Counted from the first letter of the stretch, positions 31,036 to 41,509 are shown. The stretch is DNA of 64,000 bases from Pandoraea faecigallinarum (GCF_001029105.3 NZ_CP011807.3:1798001-1862000), one strand, 5' to 3'. Translations and numbers: made by a program. The notes: generated by a model not told the origin, from the letters alone.

Positions 31036-31563
31036 ATGAAGATCGAAAAGAATACCGTCGTCTCGGTGACTTATAAGTTGTCGGACGCTCAGGGCAACCT
31101 GATCGAAGAAAGCGGCGCCGAGCCGATGGTTTATCTGCACGGCGGCTATGATGGCACGTTCCCCAAGATCGAGGAAGCGCTCGACGGGCAGGACGTCGGC
31201 TTTGAAACGCAACTGCAACTGGAACCGTCGGACGCCTTCGGTGACTACGATTCCGAGCTGATCAAGATTGAAGAGCGCGGCCGCTTCCCGGATCCGCTCG
31301 AAGTCGGCATGCAGTTCGAAGGCACGCCGGAAGATGGCGACGAAGAGTCCGACACGCTGATCTACACGGTGACGGACGTTGCCGAGGACAAGGTGGTGCT
31401 CGATGGCAACCACCCGCTCGCTGGCATGGCGCTGCGCTTCGAACTCAAGGTGACCGACGTGCGTGAGGCTACCGAAGAAGAAATCGAGCATCAGCATGCG
31501 CATGGTGCATCGGGTCTCGAAATCGTCGACGAAGACGAGGACGGCGCGCCGACGCTGCACTGA
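31036..31563 (+). CDS. slyD: FKBP-type peptidyl-prolyl isomerase, SlyD type
   Basis: 175 codons. A chaperone and prolyl isomerase. FKBP core residues with an IF (chaperone) insert around 70-130 and the conserved NHPLAGMALRFELKV. The C-terminus is acidic with a few His (HQHAHGAS) rather than the long metal-binding tail of E. coli SlyD. ATG 31036. Followed by a strong terminator. Confidence 0.92.
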   Translation: MKIEKNTVVSVTYKLSDAQGNLIEESGAEPMVYLHGGYDGTFPKIEEALDGQDVGFETQLQLEPSDAFGDYDSELIKIEERGRFPDPLEVGMQFEGTPEDGDEESDTLIYTVTDVAEDKVVLDGNHPLAGMALRFELKVTDVREATEEEIEHQHAHGASGLEIVDEDEDGAPTLH

Positions 31564-31666
31564 TCGCCGTTCGCACATTTCGCTTCATTCGCTCCGTTCG
31601 CCACGCGTCATGTGATCGCTGACGAGCGACACATGTAACGCCGGGCGGCACGCAGGGCAAACGAGC

Positions 31667-31717
31667 GCCGGACAGGCGCATCGCCATTGGACGATGCGCC
31701 TGTCCGGCATTTTTGTT
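31667..31717 (+). terminator. very long rho-independent terminator
   Basis: A perfect 17-bp stem (arms 31667-31683 and 31692-31708) around 8 loop bases is followed by ATTTTTGTTT. It is the end of slyD; the opposite strand lacks a proper T run on the far side. Confidence 0.9.
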
Positions 31718-31778
31718 TGGGGGGCGTGATTGGCATCGCGCGGGCAACGCGTGCGAATCAAGGCCGCGCTGGCCTGAC

Positions 31779-33206
31779 TCAGTTCCCGCGCGTCGCCCCG
31801 CGCGAGGACGCTCCCGGTGGCCGTACAGATCCAACGGGGGTGACCCCCTGATTCGGATCCGAGCTGAGTGCCGTCACGCTGGAGGTCGGAGCGGACGCCG
31901 GATAGCGCGCCGGATAGGGCGTCGAGTAGGGCGGCGCCGACGACGTGGACGCCGAAGCACCCCCAGGGGCAGAGACCGAGGCCCCCAGCGGCACCCGTGC
32001 CGGATCCGCCGTCGTTGCCCCGTCCGGTGCCGGTGCGTGGCTCCCCGGGCGCGAGCCGTTGGTCGCTGGTGCCGCCATGCCGTTCGGCGCCAGCAGCGCG
32101 CTTTCGAAGTGAAAGAGCTGAGTGGTTTTCGGATCGACTTTCACGCGAATCCACCGGTTGGCCGTTGGCGATCCGTAGGTGCTGAGTTGTGTGAACGACT
32201 TGACGGGCGCGCCATGCGTGTCACGCAAGGGTTGCGCGTGACGCATCGTCTTGCCGCCATCGATGAGTAAAATCGGCGCCTTGAAACGCGCGGCCAATCG
32301 CTGCAACTGCGTGCGGAAATCCTTGTACCCGTCCACGCCGCGACGCCCGTTTCGGTCCGAGAAAATGCCGCCCAGACCGCCGCTGCGTGCCGGTTCGAAC
32401 TCGGGATCCGCCTGGGCCACGATCACCATGCCGATGGCATTTTTCTGCTGGGCATATACGAGGGCGTGTTGCAGCCAGACGCGCGTCGCGATCACGCGAT
32501 CCTCGAATTCGCCATTGCGCCCGCCCGCAGAACGGTAATTGTTGTTATTGCCCGGCAGATTCAGGCCGACGAAGACGACACCGCGGTAGAACCACCGCAC
32601 ATTCTCGTGATACTGGCGAAAACGCGCCATGTCGCTCTGGCGTGTGAGATCGAACTGCGAGTAGCCGACCGGCCCCGGGCCGAGCAATGCGTCGTCGTCG
32701 AAGGCGTGATCGCGCAGGAAATCGAGCCGCTCCACCGGGTTGTAGCTGCCGTCGGACGCTCGTGCGCAATCGGCCCAGTCGTTCGCCCCGGGCACGTAAA
32801 TCATCGGTTTCGGTGAACTCGCGAGCAGGCTCAGGCGCTGCGTGATGAGGTCGTCACGGCAGGGCTCCAGCGCACTCTTGAGATTACCCGCGTGCAAGAC
32901 AAACGCCGCCTGGCTGTCGCCGATGCTGGCCAGCACGTTGCGGGTGACAGGCACTTCGGCGTTGTTGAAGGGCGTATTGCCCAACACCGCGAATTCGAAC
33001 GCTGGCGGCTTCGGTGCCGCCTTGGGCGCCGGCTTGGCCGATGCATTGGCCGACGACTTCGTCGTCTTCGCACTTGCCGGGGTGGCGTACATCAATGCGG
33101 GTCCCGCGGCCAATGCCAACGTCGCGAGGCACACGGCCGCCAGACCGGTGCCGGCGCGGCGGGAGGCGTCAGGGGCGCGCGCGACGTGCAGGATCGGCAT
33201 CGGCAT
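31779..33206 (-). CDS. exported calcineurin-like phosphoesterase family protein with altered metal motifs
   Basis: 475 codons. Signal peptide of about 46 residues (ALMYATPASA, then KTTKSS). The core (about 68-375) follows a family in which motifs FAV.GDTP, H.GD.KSG and PGDNEWTDC supply metal ligands. Here they read FAVLGNTPF (N77), LHAGNLKS (N108) and VPGANDWADC (A141, N142, D143). Two Asp to Asn changes at metal sites suggest lost or different catalysis. The last 100 residues are Pro/Ala/Ser-rich and disordered. The start is 21 bases after the mutS stop, so likely cotranscribed. Confidence 0.75.
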   Translation of the reverse strand: MPMPILHVARAPDASRRAGTGLAAVCLATLALAAGPALMYATPASAKTTKSSANASAKPAPKAAPKPPAFEFAVLGNTPFNNAEVPVTRNVLASIGDSQAAFVLHAGNLKSALEPCRDDLITQRLSLLASSPKPMIYVPGANDWADCARASDGSYNPVERLDFLRDHAFDDDALLGPGPVGYSQFDLTRQSDMARFRQYHENVRWFYRGVVFVGLNLPGNNNNYRSAGGRNGEFEDRVIATRVWLQHALVYAQQKNAIGMVIVAQADPEFEPARSGGLGGIFSDRNGRRGVDGYKDFRTQLQRLAARFKAPILLIDGGKTMRHAQPLRDTHGAPVKSFTQLSTYGSPTANRWIRVKVDPKTTQLFHFESALLAPNGMAAPATNGSRPGSHAPAPDGATTADPARVPLGASVSAPGGASASTSSAPPYSTPYPARYPASAPTSSVTALSSDPNQGVTPVGSVRPPGASSRGATRGN

Positions 33207-33227
33207 CGATAGAGGGCAGGGCGTGCG

Positions 33228-35957
33228 TCAGTCGTTCGTACGGCCGCTCATCAGGCCACGAAGTTCGTAGAGAAGATCGAGCGCTTCCCGCGGCCGCAAG
33301 TCGTCCGGATCGATTTGCGCCAGGCGTGCGAGCGCCGCTTCGGCGGCGGGGTCGAGCGACGCCTTCCCAGGTGTCCCGCCGTTGGCTGCGCGAGTGGCGA
33401 AGGCATCGTCCGAGTTGTCGGCGTCATCTTCGATCGGCTCGACGGCAGCGCGCGGGGCGAACAGGTCGAGTTGCGGTGCGGCGGGGTCGAGCGCCTGCTG
33501 TTCGAGCAACGCGAGATGTTTGCGCGCGGCACGGATGACCGGCATCGGCACGCCGGCGAGCTGCGCAACCTGCAAGCCATAACTCTGGCTGGCGGGGCCG
33601 TCCTGCACGGCATGCAGGAACACGATGCCTTCGCCATGTTCCACCGCGGACAGATGCACGTTGGCGCACTGCGGGAACTCGTCGGGCAACTGCGTGAGTT
33701 CGAAATAATGCGTGGCGAACAGGGTGTAACAACGATTGTGGGCGAGCAGATGACGTGCGATGGCCCAGGCGAGTGCGAGGCCGTCGAAGGTCGACGTGCC
33801 GCGTCCGATTTCGTCCATCAGCACGAGGCTCTGATCGGTTGCCGTATGCAGAATCGCAGCCGATTCGGTCATCTCGACCATGAACGTGGAGCGTCCACCC
33901 GCGAGATCGTCGGATGCGCCGATACGCGTGAAAATTGCATCGAGCGGGCCGAGTCGCACGGCCTCGGCGGGCACGTAGCAGCCGACGTAGGCGAGCAGGG
34001 CAATGAGCGCTGTCTGACGCATGAACGTCGATTTACCGCCCATGTTCGGCCCGGTGATGAGCAGCAAACGGCGCGGGTCGCCCAGCGAGCAGTCGTTGGC
34101 AATGAAGCGCTCGACCTGTTGCTCGACGACGGGATGGCGTCCCTGACGAATGTCGACCACGCGATCCTGCACCAGCTCGGGCTTCACCCAGCCGAGTGTC
34201 TCCGCGCGTTCGGCGAGCGACGCGAGCACGTCGAGTTGCGCAAGTGCCTGAGCGATGCGCTTGAAGTCGGTGATGTGCGGCAGCAGCGCCTGCAGCAGCG
34301 CGTCGTACAGCATCTTTTCGCGCGCGAGCGAGCGCTCCTGCGCCGAGAGCGCCTTGTCCTCGAACGTCTTCAGTTCCGGCGTGATGTAACGCTCGGCGTT
34401 CTTGAGCGTCTGACGGCGGCGATAGTCGTCCGGCACCTTGTCCGTCTGGCCGCGCGTGACTTCGATATAGAAGCCGTGCACCTTGTTGAATTCCACGCGC
34501 AGATTGTTGATGCCGGTGCGCGCACGTTCGCGCGCTTCCAGATCGACGAGAAACTGGCCGCAGTTCTCCGAGATGTCGCGCAGTTCGTCGAGTTCGGCGT
34601 CGTGTCCGCGCGCGATGACGCCGCCGTCGCGCAGCATGGCAGCGGGTTCCTCGGCGATGGCGCTGGTGAGCAGCGCGAGCGCTTCGTCGGGAATCGCCAG
34701 ATCCTCGTGCAGGATGGCGAGCAGCGGCGAGCGCGCTTCGACGGCGCGCAGCGTGGTGTGCAACTCGGGCAGACGGCGCAGGGCGTCGCGCAGACTCGAC
34801 AGATCGCGCGGGCGCGCCGTAAGCAATGCCAGCCGCGCCGTAATGCGCTCGACATCGGCCACGTGGCGCAGCTCGCCGTTGAGCGCGCGCCAGGTGCCCG
34901 GTCCTTCGAGCAGCGTTGCGATGGCCAGTTGACGCGATTGCGGCACTTGCTGATCGCGCATCGGGTGATGCAGCCAATGGCGCATCAAGCGGCTGCCCAT
35001 GGTCGTGCCGCACGTGTCGAGCAGCGAGAGCAGCGTGGGCGACTCGGTGCCGCGCAGCGTCTCGGTGAGTTCCAGATTGCGGCGCGTGGCGGCGTCCAGG
35101 CCAATATAGGCCGCTTCCCGCTCCACGTTCAGACTTTGCACATGGCGCAGCGATTGACCCTGGGTTGCCGCTGCGTACTGAAGCAGGGCGCCGGCGGCAC
35201 CCAGCGCAGGGTCCAGACCGTCGCATCCGAAAGCGGTGAGGCTGGCCACGCCCAGTTGATCGCGAAGTCGCTGTGTGCCGGCTGCGGTATCGAAGTGCCA
35301 GTCGGGAACACGTGTCGCGGTGCCGAGCGCGTAGCCGCCAAAGGCTTCGACGGCGCTATCGGGCAAGAGCGTCTCGGCCGGGCGAATGCGTTCGAGTTCA
35401 CGTGCGAGCTTGTCGGCGGACACTTCCATCAGACGCAATTCGCCACTCGCGAGCGACAGCCACGCGAGGCCGGCAATGCGTTCGCTTGCGCGTCGCGCGG
35501 GCGGCATCTGCACGGCGAGCAAGTACTGGTCGACCTTGTCGCTGAGCAGTGCGGCGTCGGTGAGTGTGCCGGGTGTGACGATGCGAACGACCTTGCGCTC
35601 GACCGGCCCCTTCGATGTGGCGGGATCGCCGATCTGTTCGCAGATGGCAACGGACTCACCAAGCTTGACCAGCTTGCCAAGGTATTGCTCGACGGCGTGG
35701 TGCGGAACGCCGGCCATGCGAATGGGCTGGCCGCCGGATTGGCCGCGCGCCGTCAGCGTGAGATCGAGCAGGCGCGCTGCCTTGGCCGCATCGTCGTGGA
35801 AAAGCTCGTAGAAGTCTCCCATGCGGTAGAACACGAGCATGTTGGGATGCTCGGCCTTAATGCGCGTGTACTGCTGCATCATCGGCGTCATCGCGGGGGT
35901 GGCCGATGGGGCCGATGCCGGTGCTGCGGGGGCGGTTGTCGCTTGGGTACTCGTCAT
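33228..35957 (-). CDS. mutS: DNA mismatch repair protein MutS
   Basis: 909 codons. Mismatch recognition ATPase. N-terminal mismatch domain with [11 protein letters not shown] (Phe and Glu contact the mispair), connector, lever and clamp follow. Walker [35 protein letters not shown] and [11 protein letters not shown] are intact, then the C-terminal dimer tail. I chose ATG 35957 (MTSTQATT), with an Ala/Pro-rich lead-in; an internal Met about 22 codons in ([16 protein letters not shown]) is also possible. It is divergent from the diguanylate cyclase. Confidence 0.97.
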   Translation of the reverse strand: MTSTQATTAPAAPASAPSATPAMTPMMQQYTRIKAEHPNMLVFYRMGDFYELFHDDAAKAARLLDLTLTARGQSGGQPIRMAGVPHHAVEQYLGKLVKLGESVAICEQIGDPATSKGPVERKVVRIVTPGTLTDAALLSDKVDQYLLAVQMPPARRASERIAGLAWLSLASGELRLMEVSADKLARELERIRPAETLLPDSAVEAFGGYALGTATRVPDWHFDTAAGTQRLRDQLGVASLTAFGCDGLDPALGAAGALLQYAAATQGQSLRHVQSLNVEREAAYIGLDAATRRNLELTETLRGTESPTLLSLLDTCGTTMGSRLMRHWLHHPMRDQQVPQSRQLAIATLLEGPGTWRALNGELRHVADVERITARLALLTARPRDLSSLRDALRRLPELHTTLRAVEARSPLLAILHEDLAIPDEALALLTSAIAEEPAAMLRDGGVIARGHDAELDELRDISENCGQFLVDLEARERARTGINNLRVEFNKVHGFYIEVTRGQTDKVPDDYRRRQTLKNAERYITPELKTFEDKALSAQERSLAREKMLYDALLQALLPHITDFKRIAQALAQLDVLASLAERAETLGWVKPELVQDRVVDIRQGRHPVVEQQVERFIANDCSLGDPRRLLLITGPNMGGKSTFMRQTALIALLAYVGCYVPAEAVRLGPLDAIFTRIGASDDLAGGRSTFMVEMTESAAILHTATDQSLVLMDEIGRGTSTFDGLALAWAIARHLLAHNRCYTLFATHYFELTQLPDEFPQCANVHLSAVEHGEGIVFLHAVQDGPASQSYGLQVAQLAGVPMPVIRAARKHLALLEQQALDPAAPQLDLFAPRAAVEPIEDDADNSDDAFATRAANGGTPGKASLDPAAEAALARLAQIDPDDLRPREALDLLYELRGLMSGRTND

Positions 35958-36323
35958 GAATGAATTCGGGTCGGGCTGTCGGGCACGATGAGCGCCGGTG
36001 CGTCGTCTGCCTGACGACGCGCTCGGTGAACCGGTCGGGGCGATGTCGCCGATGGCACGCATTTCGTCGATATCGATCCGGCCGGTTCGCACCATCGTGG
36101 CGCGTTGGATGCGCAATTTTACGACGGGTTCGGGGTATGCCGTTACTGAACCCCCGCCGAAGACTGGCCGACGCGTCGCCGGTGTCACGCATCGAGGCGG
36201 ATGAGGCCGATGCACGAAGGCGTCGAGTTTTTCTCAAGTTTCCCGAAAATGTGCCGTTTCGGGTGGTAAGCTCTCGCAAAAATAAGCAAAAGCAAGACAA
36301 AAGCTACTCTCGTACGGGCCAGC
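35958..36323. other. 366-base divergent promoter region of mutS and the diguanylate cyclase
   Basis: No gene seen. A 7-bp inverted repeat CCCGAAA-8-TTTCGGG lies at 36242-36263 and an A-rich segment at 36272-36302, the most AT-rich part of the region, just before the cyclase. They could be an operator and a promoter, but no consensus is clear. Confidence 0.5.
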
Positions 36324-38495
36324 ATGGTGAAGTCGTTGAAGGGACGGGTCGCAGCGGCGACAGCACTCGTCTCGATGATATTGATCGTCGGATTGGCCGT
36401 CGGGATCGAGTTTTTCGTCTATGGAGAATTGCGAAGCTCGATGCAGGCGCAGCTCGACACGCACGTGAAGCTTGCGGCCGATCAGCTCGACGACAAGTTG
36501 CGCTCCAAGTTTCTCGTGCTCCATCGCATGGCCGGCAACATCGGCGATCCCAATGCCATGACGGGCGCGCAGTTCGACGCGTTCACCAAACTGTCGGTGT
36601 CGACGCCGCAGACGTTCAACACGATCTTCGTGGCGGCGCCCGACGGTCGCATGCTGTACGACTCGACCTTCCCCGACACACCCCTGAACATCGCCGACCG
36701 GGACTATTTTCGACAGGTGCTCGCGGGCGCGCCTCAGGCGGCCTCCAGCGTGATCGCCGGCAAGATCACCCGTTCGCCGGGGGTGGTCCTCGCGGTGCCG
36801 GTGACGAATCGTCAGGGCAGGGTGATTGCCGTGGTCGGCGGCGCCGTGAACCTGCTGCGACAGAACTTCATCGTCGATCTGGCGAGCAACCGGGTGGGCG
36901 AGACCGGGAGGTACTGTCTGATCACGAACGAGAGTCCGCCACGCTACGTCATTCAGGCGGACGTCACCAAGATCCTGACGACCGTCGGGCCCTCGCAGAC
37001 CCTTTGCGGCGTGCGCGATGCCGGCTCGAACGATCTGGTCCGCATGCTCCCGCTCGTCGCGCGGGCGCCGATGGCGACGACCGGGTGGTTCGTCGTGGCG
37101 GTGCTCCCGGGGGCGGAAGCGTTCAGCCCGATCTCGCGCGTGCGCCGCCAGGTCGCGGTGCTCGCGATTGCGGCAATCGCGATTGCCGCGCTCGTGATGT
37201 GGTGGGTCGCGCGCCGGTTGCTTCGCCCGCTCGATACGCTGCGCGATCTGGTGGAACGAAGTGCGGGCGACATGCGGGCGGTGCAGTCGCTGCCGGTGCA
37301 GCGTGCGGATGAAATCGGCGCGCTGGCCAATTCCTTTCGCAGCATGATGGAACAGCTCGGCGATCGCACCGAAGCACTCGAAATGTCGCGCGAAGCGGCG
37401 CGGGCGAACGCGCGGCGCATGCAGGAAGTGGCGGATCGCGTGCCGTACCTCGTGGCGTTTCTCGATGGGGACGAGCGCTTCGCGTTCGTGAACCGGGCGT
37501 GCGAAGTGAGAATGCGGCGCCCGCGTGAGCGCATTCTCGGCGCAACGGCGCGCGAGCTGCTCGGCCCGTCGCTGTATCGCGAATTTGCGCCGCATCTGGC
37601 GCGCGCGCTCGCGGGCGAGGCAGCGACGTTCGTCTGGGATTTCGGCGAGGACGCCGCGTACCGCTGCTTCGAAGTGAGCTATCAGCCCGAGTGGGCCACA
37701 TACAACGTGTTGGCGGGCGTTCACGTATTCGTGCGCGACATCACCGTCGAACGCTCGAACGAGCGGCGCTGGCGGCGAGAGTCGCATACGGACCACCTCA
37801 CCGGTTTGCTCAATCGCAAGGGCTTCGATCAGGCGCTGTCAGGCGCGGTGCGCCGCGCACGCGAGGGCGCCGGCGCGCAGGCACTGCTGTTCGTCGATCT
37901 GGACCGGTTCAAGCTGGTGAACGACACGTGGGGGCATGCGCTTGGCGACGAGCTGCTTCGGTGTCTGGCCAAGCGACTGATTGCGAGCGTACGCGAGGGC
38001 GATGTGATTGCCCGCTTCGGTGGCGACGAATTTGCCGTCATCATGCGCGACATTCAGGATCTGCTCGATGTGGAGCGTGCCGCCATGGCGATTCTCGATG
38101 CCGCGTCCCGGCCGATGATGCTCTCCGTGGGCGAGGTCTGCGTGGGGGCGTGCGTGGGCGTGGCCATCGTTGCCGGCGGCGAGGACAAGACGTCCGACAT
38201 GTTGTTCGAGGCCGCCGATCGCGCGCTGTACGATGCCAAGCACGGCGGGCGCGGGCGTTTCGTCCTTAGCAACGGCAACGGCAACGGCAGCGGCAACGGT
38301 AGCGGTAATGTCACACCGTCCGGCGATGCGGATTCCGTCGATGCCTCGGTCGATACGGGCTTCGATGCCCTTGACGATTCTGCTGGCGATTTGACTGGCA
38401 ATTCGACTGGCGATGCGGCGGTTGACCCGGTTGCCGATACGCCACAGGATGCTGCCGTCCACGCCGCGGGTCGCCACGCCGGGTGCCGTCGGTAG
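36324..38495 (+). CDS. membrane diguanylate cyclase with Cache sensor, HAMP and PAS domains
   Basis: 723 codons. It makes cyclic di-GMP from two GTP. TM at about 10-32, periplasmic dCache-like sensor to about 275 (GRMLYDSTFPDTPLNIADRDYF split at an expected ligand loop), TM about 277-297, HAMP about 298-350, PAS about 365-475 and GGDEF domain about 485-640. The active site GGDEF (566-570) is intact and an inhibitory RxxD site (R557-D560) lies five residues before it, so product feedback is likely. The tail from about 648 is Asn/Gly/Ser/Asp-rich repeat sequence. The ligand is unknown. Confidence 0.94.
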   Translation: MVKSLKGRVAAATALVSMILIVGLAVGIEFFVYGELRSSMQAQLDTHVKLAADQLDDKLRSKFLVLHRMAGNIGDPNAMTGAQFDAFTKLSVSTPQTFNTIFVAAPDGRMLYDSTFPDTPLNIADRDYFRQVLAGAPQAASSVIAGKITRSPGVVLAVPVTNRQGRVIAVVGGAVNLLRQNFIVDLASNRVGETGRYCLITNESPPRYVIQADVTKILTTVGPSQTLCGVRDAGSNDLVRMLPLVARAPMATTGWFVVAVLPGAEAFSPISRVRRQVAVLAIAAIAIAALVMWWVARRLLRPLDTLRDLVERSAGDMRAVQSLPVQRADEIGALANSFRSMMEQLGDRTEALEMSREAARANARRMQEVADRVPYLVAFLDGDERFAFVNRACEVRMRRPRERILGATARELLGPSLYREFAPHLARALAGEAATFVWDFGEDAAYRCFEVSYQPEWATYNVLAGVHVFVRDITVERSNERRWRRESHTDHLTGLLNRKGFDQALSGAVRRAREGAGAQALLFVDLDRFKLVNDTWGHALGDELLRCLAKRLIASVREGDVIARFGGDEFAVIMRDIQDLLDVERAAMAILDAASRPMMLSVGEVCVGACVGVAIVAGGEDKTSDMLFEAADRALYDAKHGGRGRFVLSNGNGNGSGNGSGNVTPSGDADSVDASVDTGFDALDDSAGDLTGNSTGDAAVDPVADTPQDAAVHAAGRHAGCRR
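38271..38309 (+). repeat. 6-bp tandem repeat (AACGGC-like) in the cyclase 3' end
   Basis: Six and a half units of AACGGC or AGCGGT-like sequence encode Asn-Gly/Ser-Gly pairs after the GGDEF domain. They keep the frame. Confidence 0.9.
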
Positions 38496-38747
38496 GCGGG
38501 CACTCACCGGGGCACCGCGAGGCGCCGGTCGTGCGTCGGGTGGGGCAAGCCGGCGCAGCCGATCACGCGACGCGTCCGCCTGTTGCGTTAGCCGCAGGCA
38601 ATCGGAAACGCGGCGGCGATCATCTTCCCTGAAGTTACGAACACACATTGTCTGGCGCACAATGGGCGACGCCCGTCGTTGGCGATGTGCAGTTTCCGGT
38701 CTTGCCGATGGTTCGGGTGTGAGGAAATCTTCTTGGAGGAGGCGGGC

Positions 38748-39116
38748 ATGAAACTGGAAGGCGGACGAGGCCGCGCAGTCACGCGGGTGGCTTCCGACGC
38801 AGGGTGGCGCGACGGCGCGCGCCGTGATCCACCGCGTGCATCGCATCGGGCGCCGCGCGAGCGGCAGTCGCCCGATGGTCACGACGACGGGGCGAGACAT
38901 CGCAGCCTGTCGGCGCGTGAGAACGAAGTGTTTCATATGCTGGTCGACGGCCTGGCCGTCAACGAGGTCGCCCACGCGCTGCATCTGAGCGGGCGGACGG
39001 TCGAGTCACACGTCGCGCATATTCTGCATAAGCTTGCGCTCGGCGACAGCGCGGAACTGATCGGCTACGCCGTGCGGCACGGGCTGATCGATGAAGGGGG
39101 CGAGGGCGTCGCCTGA
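38748..39116 (+). CDS. orphan LuxR-type HTH regulator
   Basis: 122 codons from ATG 38748, preceded by a strong GGAGGAGG. Residues 1-60 are basic and Arg/Pro/His-rich with no receiver domain; residues 60-112 form a GerE/LuxR HTH (LSARENEVFHMLVDGLAVNEVAHALHLSGRTVESHV, shown in the protein as one block). It lacks any input domain, so it may be controlled by its own expression or act with a partner. It is 252 bases after the diguanylate cyclase on the same strand, but a link is only inferred. Confidence 0.85.
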   Translation: MKLEGGRGRAVTRVASDAGWRDGARRDPPRASHRAPRERQSPDGHDDGARHRSLSARENEVFHMLVDGLAVNEVAHALHLSGRTVESHVAHILHKLALGDSAELIGYAVRHGLIDEGGEGVA

Positions 39117-39555
39117 GTATCGTTTCGGTATCTCGGGCACGAAGCAGGTCCTCACATTGCGGGTCAATACGGCGCGTCGCGAAGGGTCTTTTCGGATCGT
39201 TGCGGCGCGCCCGTCAGCGCTCATGCCTCAGTCGCACCAGTCGCCTCCGGTCGTATCCATCATTACGATGATGCCGTGTGGCGGACTCATGCTCACGTGA
39301 AGGCGTCGACATCGTCTTCCATGGGTTCCGCGAGCCCCCCCGCATGCCGCCGTCGGCGTCCCGAAAAATTCCGAATGCCCCTGCCGACGTGCCGCGCCCG
39401 CATCGACAGCCGACGCGATTGCGCAGTCGGTGATAAGGTGCTGGCTCGACATCATTTTCACGGAGGGTGCGCGCGCTGGCGTGCCCGTCCATCTCAATGA
39501 CGAGGGTGCCGCCGCGCTGCTTGACGGCGTCGCCCGAGAACCAAGGACAGACGCG
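39117..39555. other. 439-base spacer before the quinone oxidoreductase gene
   Basis: No supported gene. A frame open upstream of 39556 has no start with a ribosome site nor any homology. It presumably holds the promoter of 39556. Confidence 0.5.
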
Positions 39556-40560
39556 ATGAAGGCAATCGAGATCACCCAGTACGGCGCACCGGAAGTACTT
39601 AAGCTCACGGAGCGTCCCCGCCCCGAACTCAAGCCGGGCGAAGTGCTCATCAAGGTGAGCGCCTCGGGCGTGAACCGTCCGGACGTGCTCCAGCGTATCG
39701 GGCAGTACCCCGTGCCGCCGGGGGCGTCGGATCTGCCGGGACTCGAAGTGGCAGGGGAGATCGTCGAAGGCGCGCTCGACGGCGCGGACAACCGCTGGGG
39801 CCTGAAGGTGGGTTCGCGCGTGTGCGCGCTGGTGCAGGGCGGCGGCTACGCCGAATATTGTACCGCGCCGCTCGCGCAGGTGCTGCCGGTGCCGCAGGGG
39901 TTGTCGGATGTCGAAGCGGCGTCGCTGCCCGAAACGTTCTTCACCGTGTGGAGCAATGTGTTCGATCGCGCGCGTCTTGGCGAGACCGAGACCGGCGAGA
40001 AGGAAACGCTGCTGGTGCAGGGCGGCACGAGTGGCATCGGCGTGACGGCGATCCAACTGGCTGTGGCGCTGGGGCACCGCGTGTTCGCGACCGCGGGCTC
40101 CGAAGACAAGGCGCGCGCTTGCGAGGCGCTTGGCGCCGAGCGCGGCATCAATTACAAGACCGAGGATTTCGTCGCGGTCACGAAGGAACTTACCAAGGAT
40201 CGCGGCGTGGACGTCGTGCTCGACATGGTGGGCGGCGATTATCTGCCGCGTGAAGTGCAGGCGCTGGCGTTCGACGGGCGCATCGCGATCATTGCGTTGC
40301 TCGGCGGCAGCAAGGCGACGCTGGACATGGGCGCGCTGCTGCGTCGCCGTCTGACGGTCACGGGCTCGACGCTGCGTCCGCGCTCGGTCGCATTCAAGGC
40401 GGCGATCGCGCAAAACCTCCACGACAAGGTGTGGCCGTTGCTCGCGGCCGGCAAGATTCGTCCGGTGATCTATCGGACATTCCCGGCCGAACAGGCAGAC
40501 AAGGCCCACGCGTTGATGGAAACGAGCACGCACGTCGGCAAGATCGTGCTGACCTGGTAA
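39556..40560 (+). CDS. NAD(P)H quinone oxidoreductase (zinc-independent MDR, PIG3/QOR type)
   Basis: 334 codons from ATG 39556 (MKAIEITQYGAPEVL). Motifs: GVNRPDVLQRIGQYPVPPG, GLEVAGEIVE, LVQGGTSGIGVTAIQLA (Rossmann nucleotide site) and VLDMVGGDYL. No zinc-binding Cys/His set, which places it with QOR/PIG3. It reduces quinones with one- or two-electron transfer. It is next to tpiA, secG and nuo as in relatives. Confidence 0.94.
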   Translation: MKAIEITQYGAPEVLKLTERPRPELKPGEVLIKVSASGVNRPDVLQRIGQYPVPPGASDLPGLEVAGEIVEGALDGADNRWGLKVGSRVCALVQGGGYAEYCTAPLAQVLPVPQGLSDVEAASLPETFFTVWSNVFDRARLGETETGEKETLLVQGGTSGIGVTAIQLAVALGHRVFATAGSEDKARACEALGAERGINYKTEDFVAVTKELTKDRGVDVVLDMVGGDYLPREVQALAFDGRIAIIALLGGSKATLDMGALLRRRLTVTGSTLRPRSVAFKAAIAQNLHDKVWPLLAAGKIRPVIYRTFPAEQADKAHALMETSTHVGKIVLTW

Positions 40561-40708
40561 GCACGCTTGCCCGGGTTTGCCGGGCAACGCCGCGTGAAAC
40601 CCCCAATTCTTGCGGTTTTGCTCGACGACGAACCGGCGAAATTGACCCTCATGCCCTGGACGCACTAGAATGAGAGGTTTTTCGTCCATACGCATTGGGG
40701 GATAAGGC

Positions 40709-41509
40709 GTGACAACCGGTACCGCAGCTTCGGCTCGCACCATCAGCCGCAAGGCTGGCAAGCTCGTCGTGGGCAATTGGAAACTGCATGGCAGCCTGGC
40801 CGGCAACGAGGCGTTGCTGGGCGACCTGCTGGCGTCGCCTGTGCTGAGCGCGCCGGGCGTGAGCGCGGCCGTTTGTGTGCCGTTCCCCTATCTCGCGCAA
40901 TGCCAGGCCCGCCTTTCCGGGCAGGTGCTGGGGTTCGGTGCGCAGGACGTATCGGCGCAAGTGAGCGGCGCCTTCACCGGCGAAGTCGCTGCGCAGATGA
41001 TCGCCGAGTTCGGCGCGCGGTTCGTGATCGTGGGGCACTCGGAGCGTCGCGCATATCACGGCGAAACCGATGCGAGCGTTGCCGCGAAGACGCTGCGTGT
41101 ACTCGACGCAGGCATGACGCCGATCGTGTGCATCGGCGAAACGCTGGCCGAGCGCGAGGCTGGCGAGACGACGGCCGTGGTGACGCGTCAGCTCGACACC
41201 GTGCTGGCGGCATTGACGGCGGAGCAGGCGACGCAGATCGTCGTCGCGTACGAGCCGGTCTGGGCGATCGGCACGGGCAAGACGGCGACGTCGGCGCAGG
41301 CGCAGGAAGTGCATGCGCATCTGCGTTCGCTGCTGCGTGCGAAGGGAGAGGCGGTGTCGGAGGTGGCGGTGCTGTACGGCGGCAGTGTGAAGCCGGACAA
41401 TGCGGCCGAATTGTTCTCGATGGCGGACGTCGATGGCGGTCTGATCGGCGGTGCGGCATTGAAGGCGGTCGATTTTCTGGCAATTTGCGAGGCGGGACTG
41501 CCGCGCTGA
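40709..41509 (+). CDS. tpiA: triosephosphate isomerase
   Basis: 266 codons from GTG 40709. Glycolytic enzyme. The catalytic set is visible: Lys in GNWKLHG, His in VGHSERR, Glu in [14 protein letters not shown]; phosphate loop [10 protein letters not shown]. The start gives [18 protein letters not shown], about 20 residues longer at the N-terminus than E. coli, seen in relatives; an internal start nearer KLVVGNWK has no better ribosome site. Confidence 0.97.
   Translation: MTTGTAASARTISRKAGKLVVGNWKLHGSLAGNEALLGDLLASPVLSAPGVSAAVCVPFPYLAQCQARLSGQVLGFGAQDVSAQVSGAFTGEVAAQMIAEFGARFVIVGHSERRAYHGETDASVAAKTLRVLDAGMTPIVCIGETLAEREAGETTAVVTRQLDTVLAALTAEQATQIVVAYEPVWAIGTGKTATSAQAQEVHAHLRSLLRAKGEAVSEVAVLYGGSVKPDNAAELFSMADVDGGLIGGAALKAVDFLAICEAGLPR

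Noticed and set aside
36324..39116. A c-di-GMP two-gene system made of the cyclase and the LuxR-type protein
   Set aside because: 252 bases between them, no shared promoter evidence; reported only as a neighbour relation.
39228..39290. A 20-codon minus-strand micro-ORF before the quinone oxidoreductase gene
   Set aside because: No good ribosome site and it faces the wrong way to be a leader of that gene.
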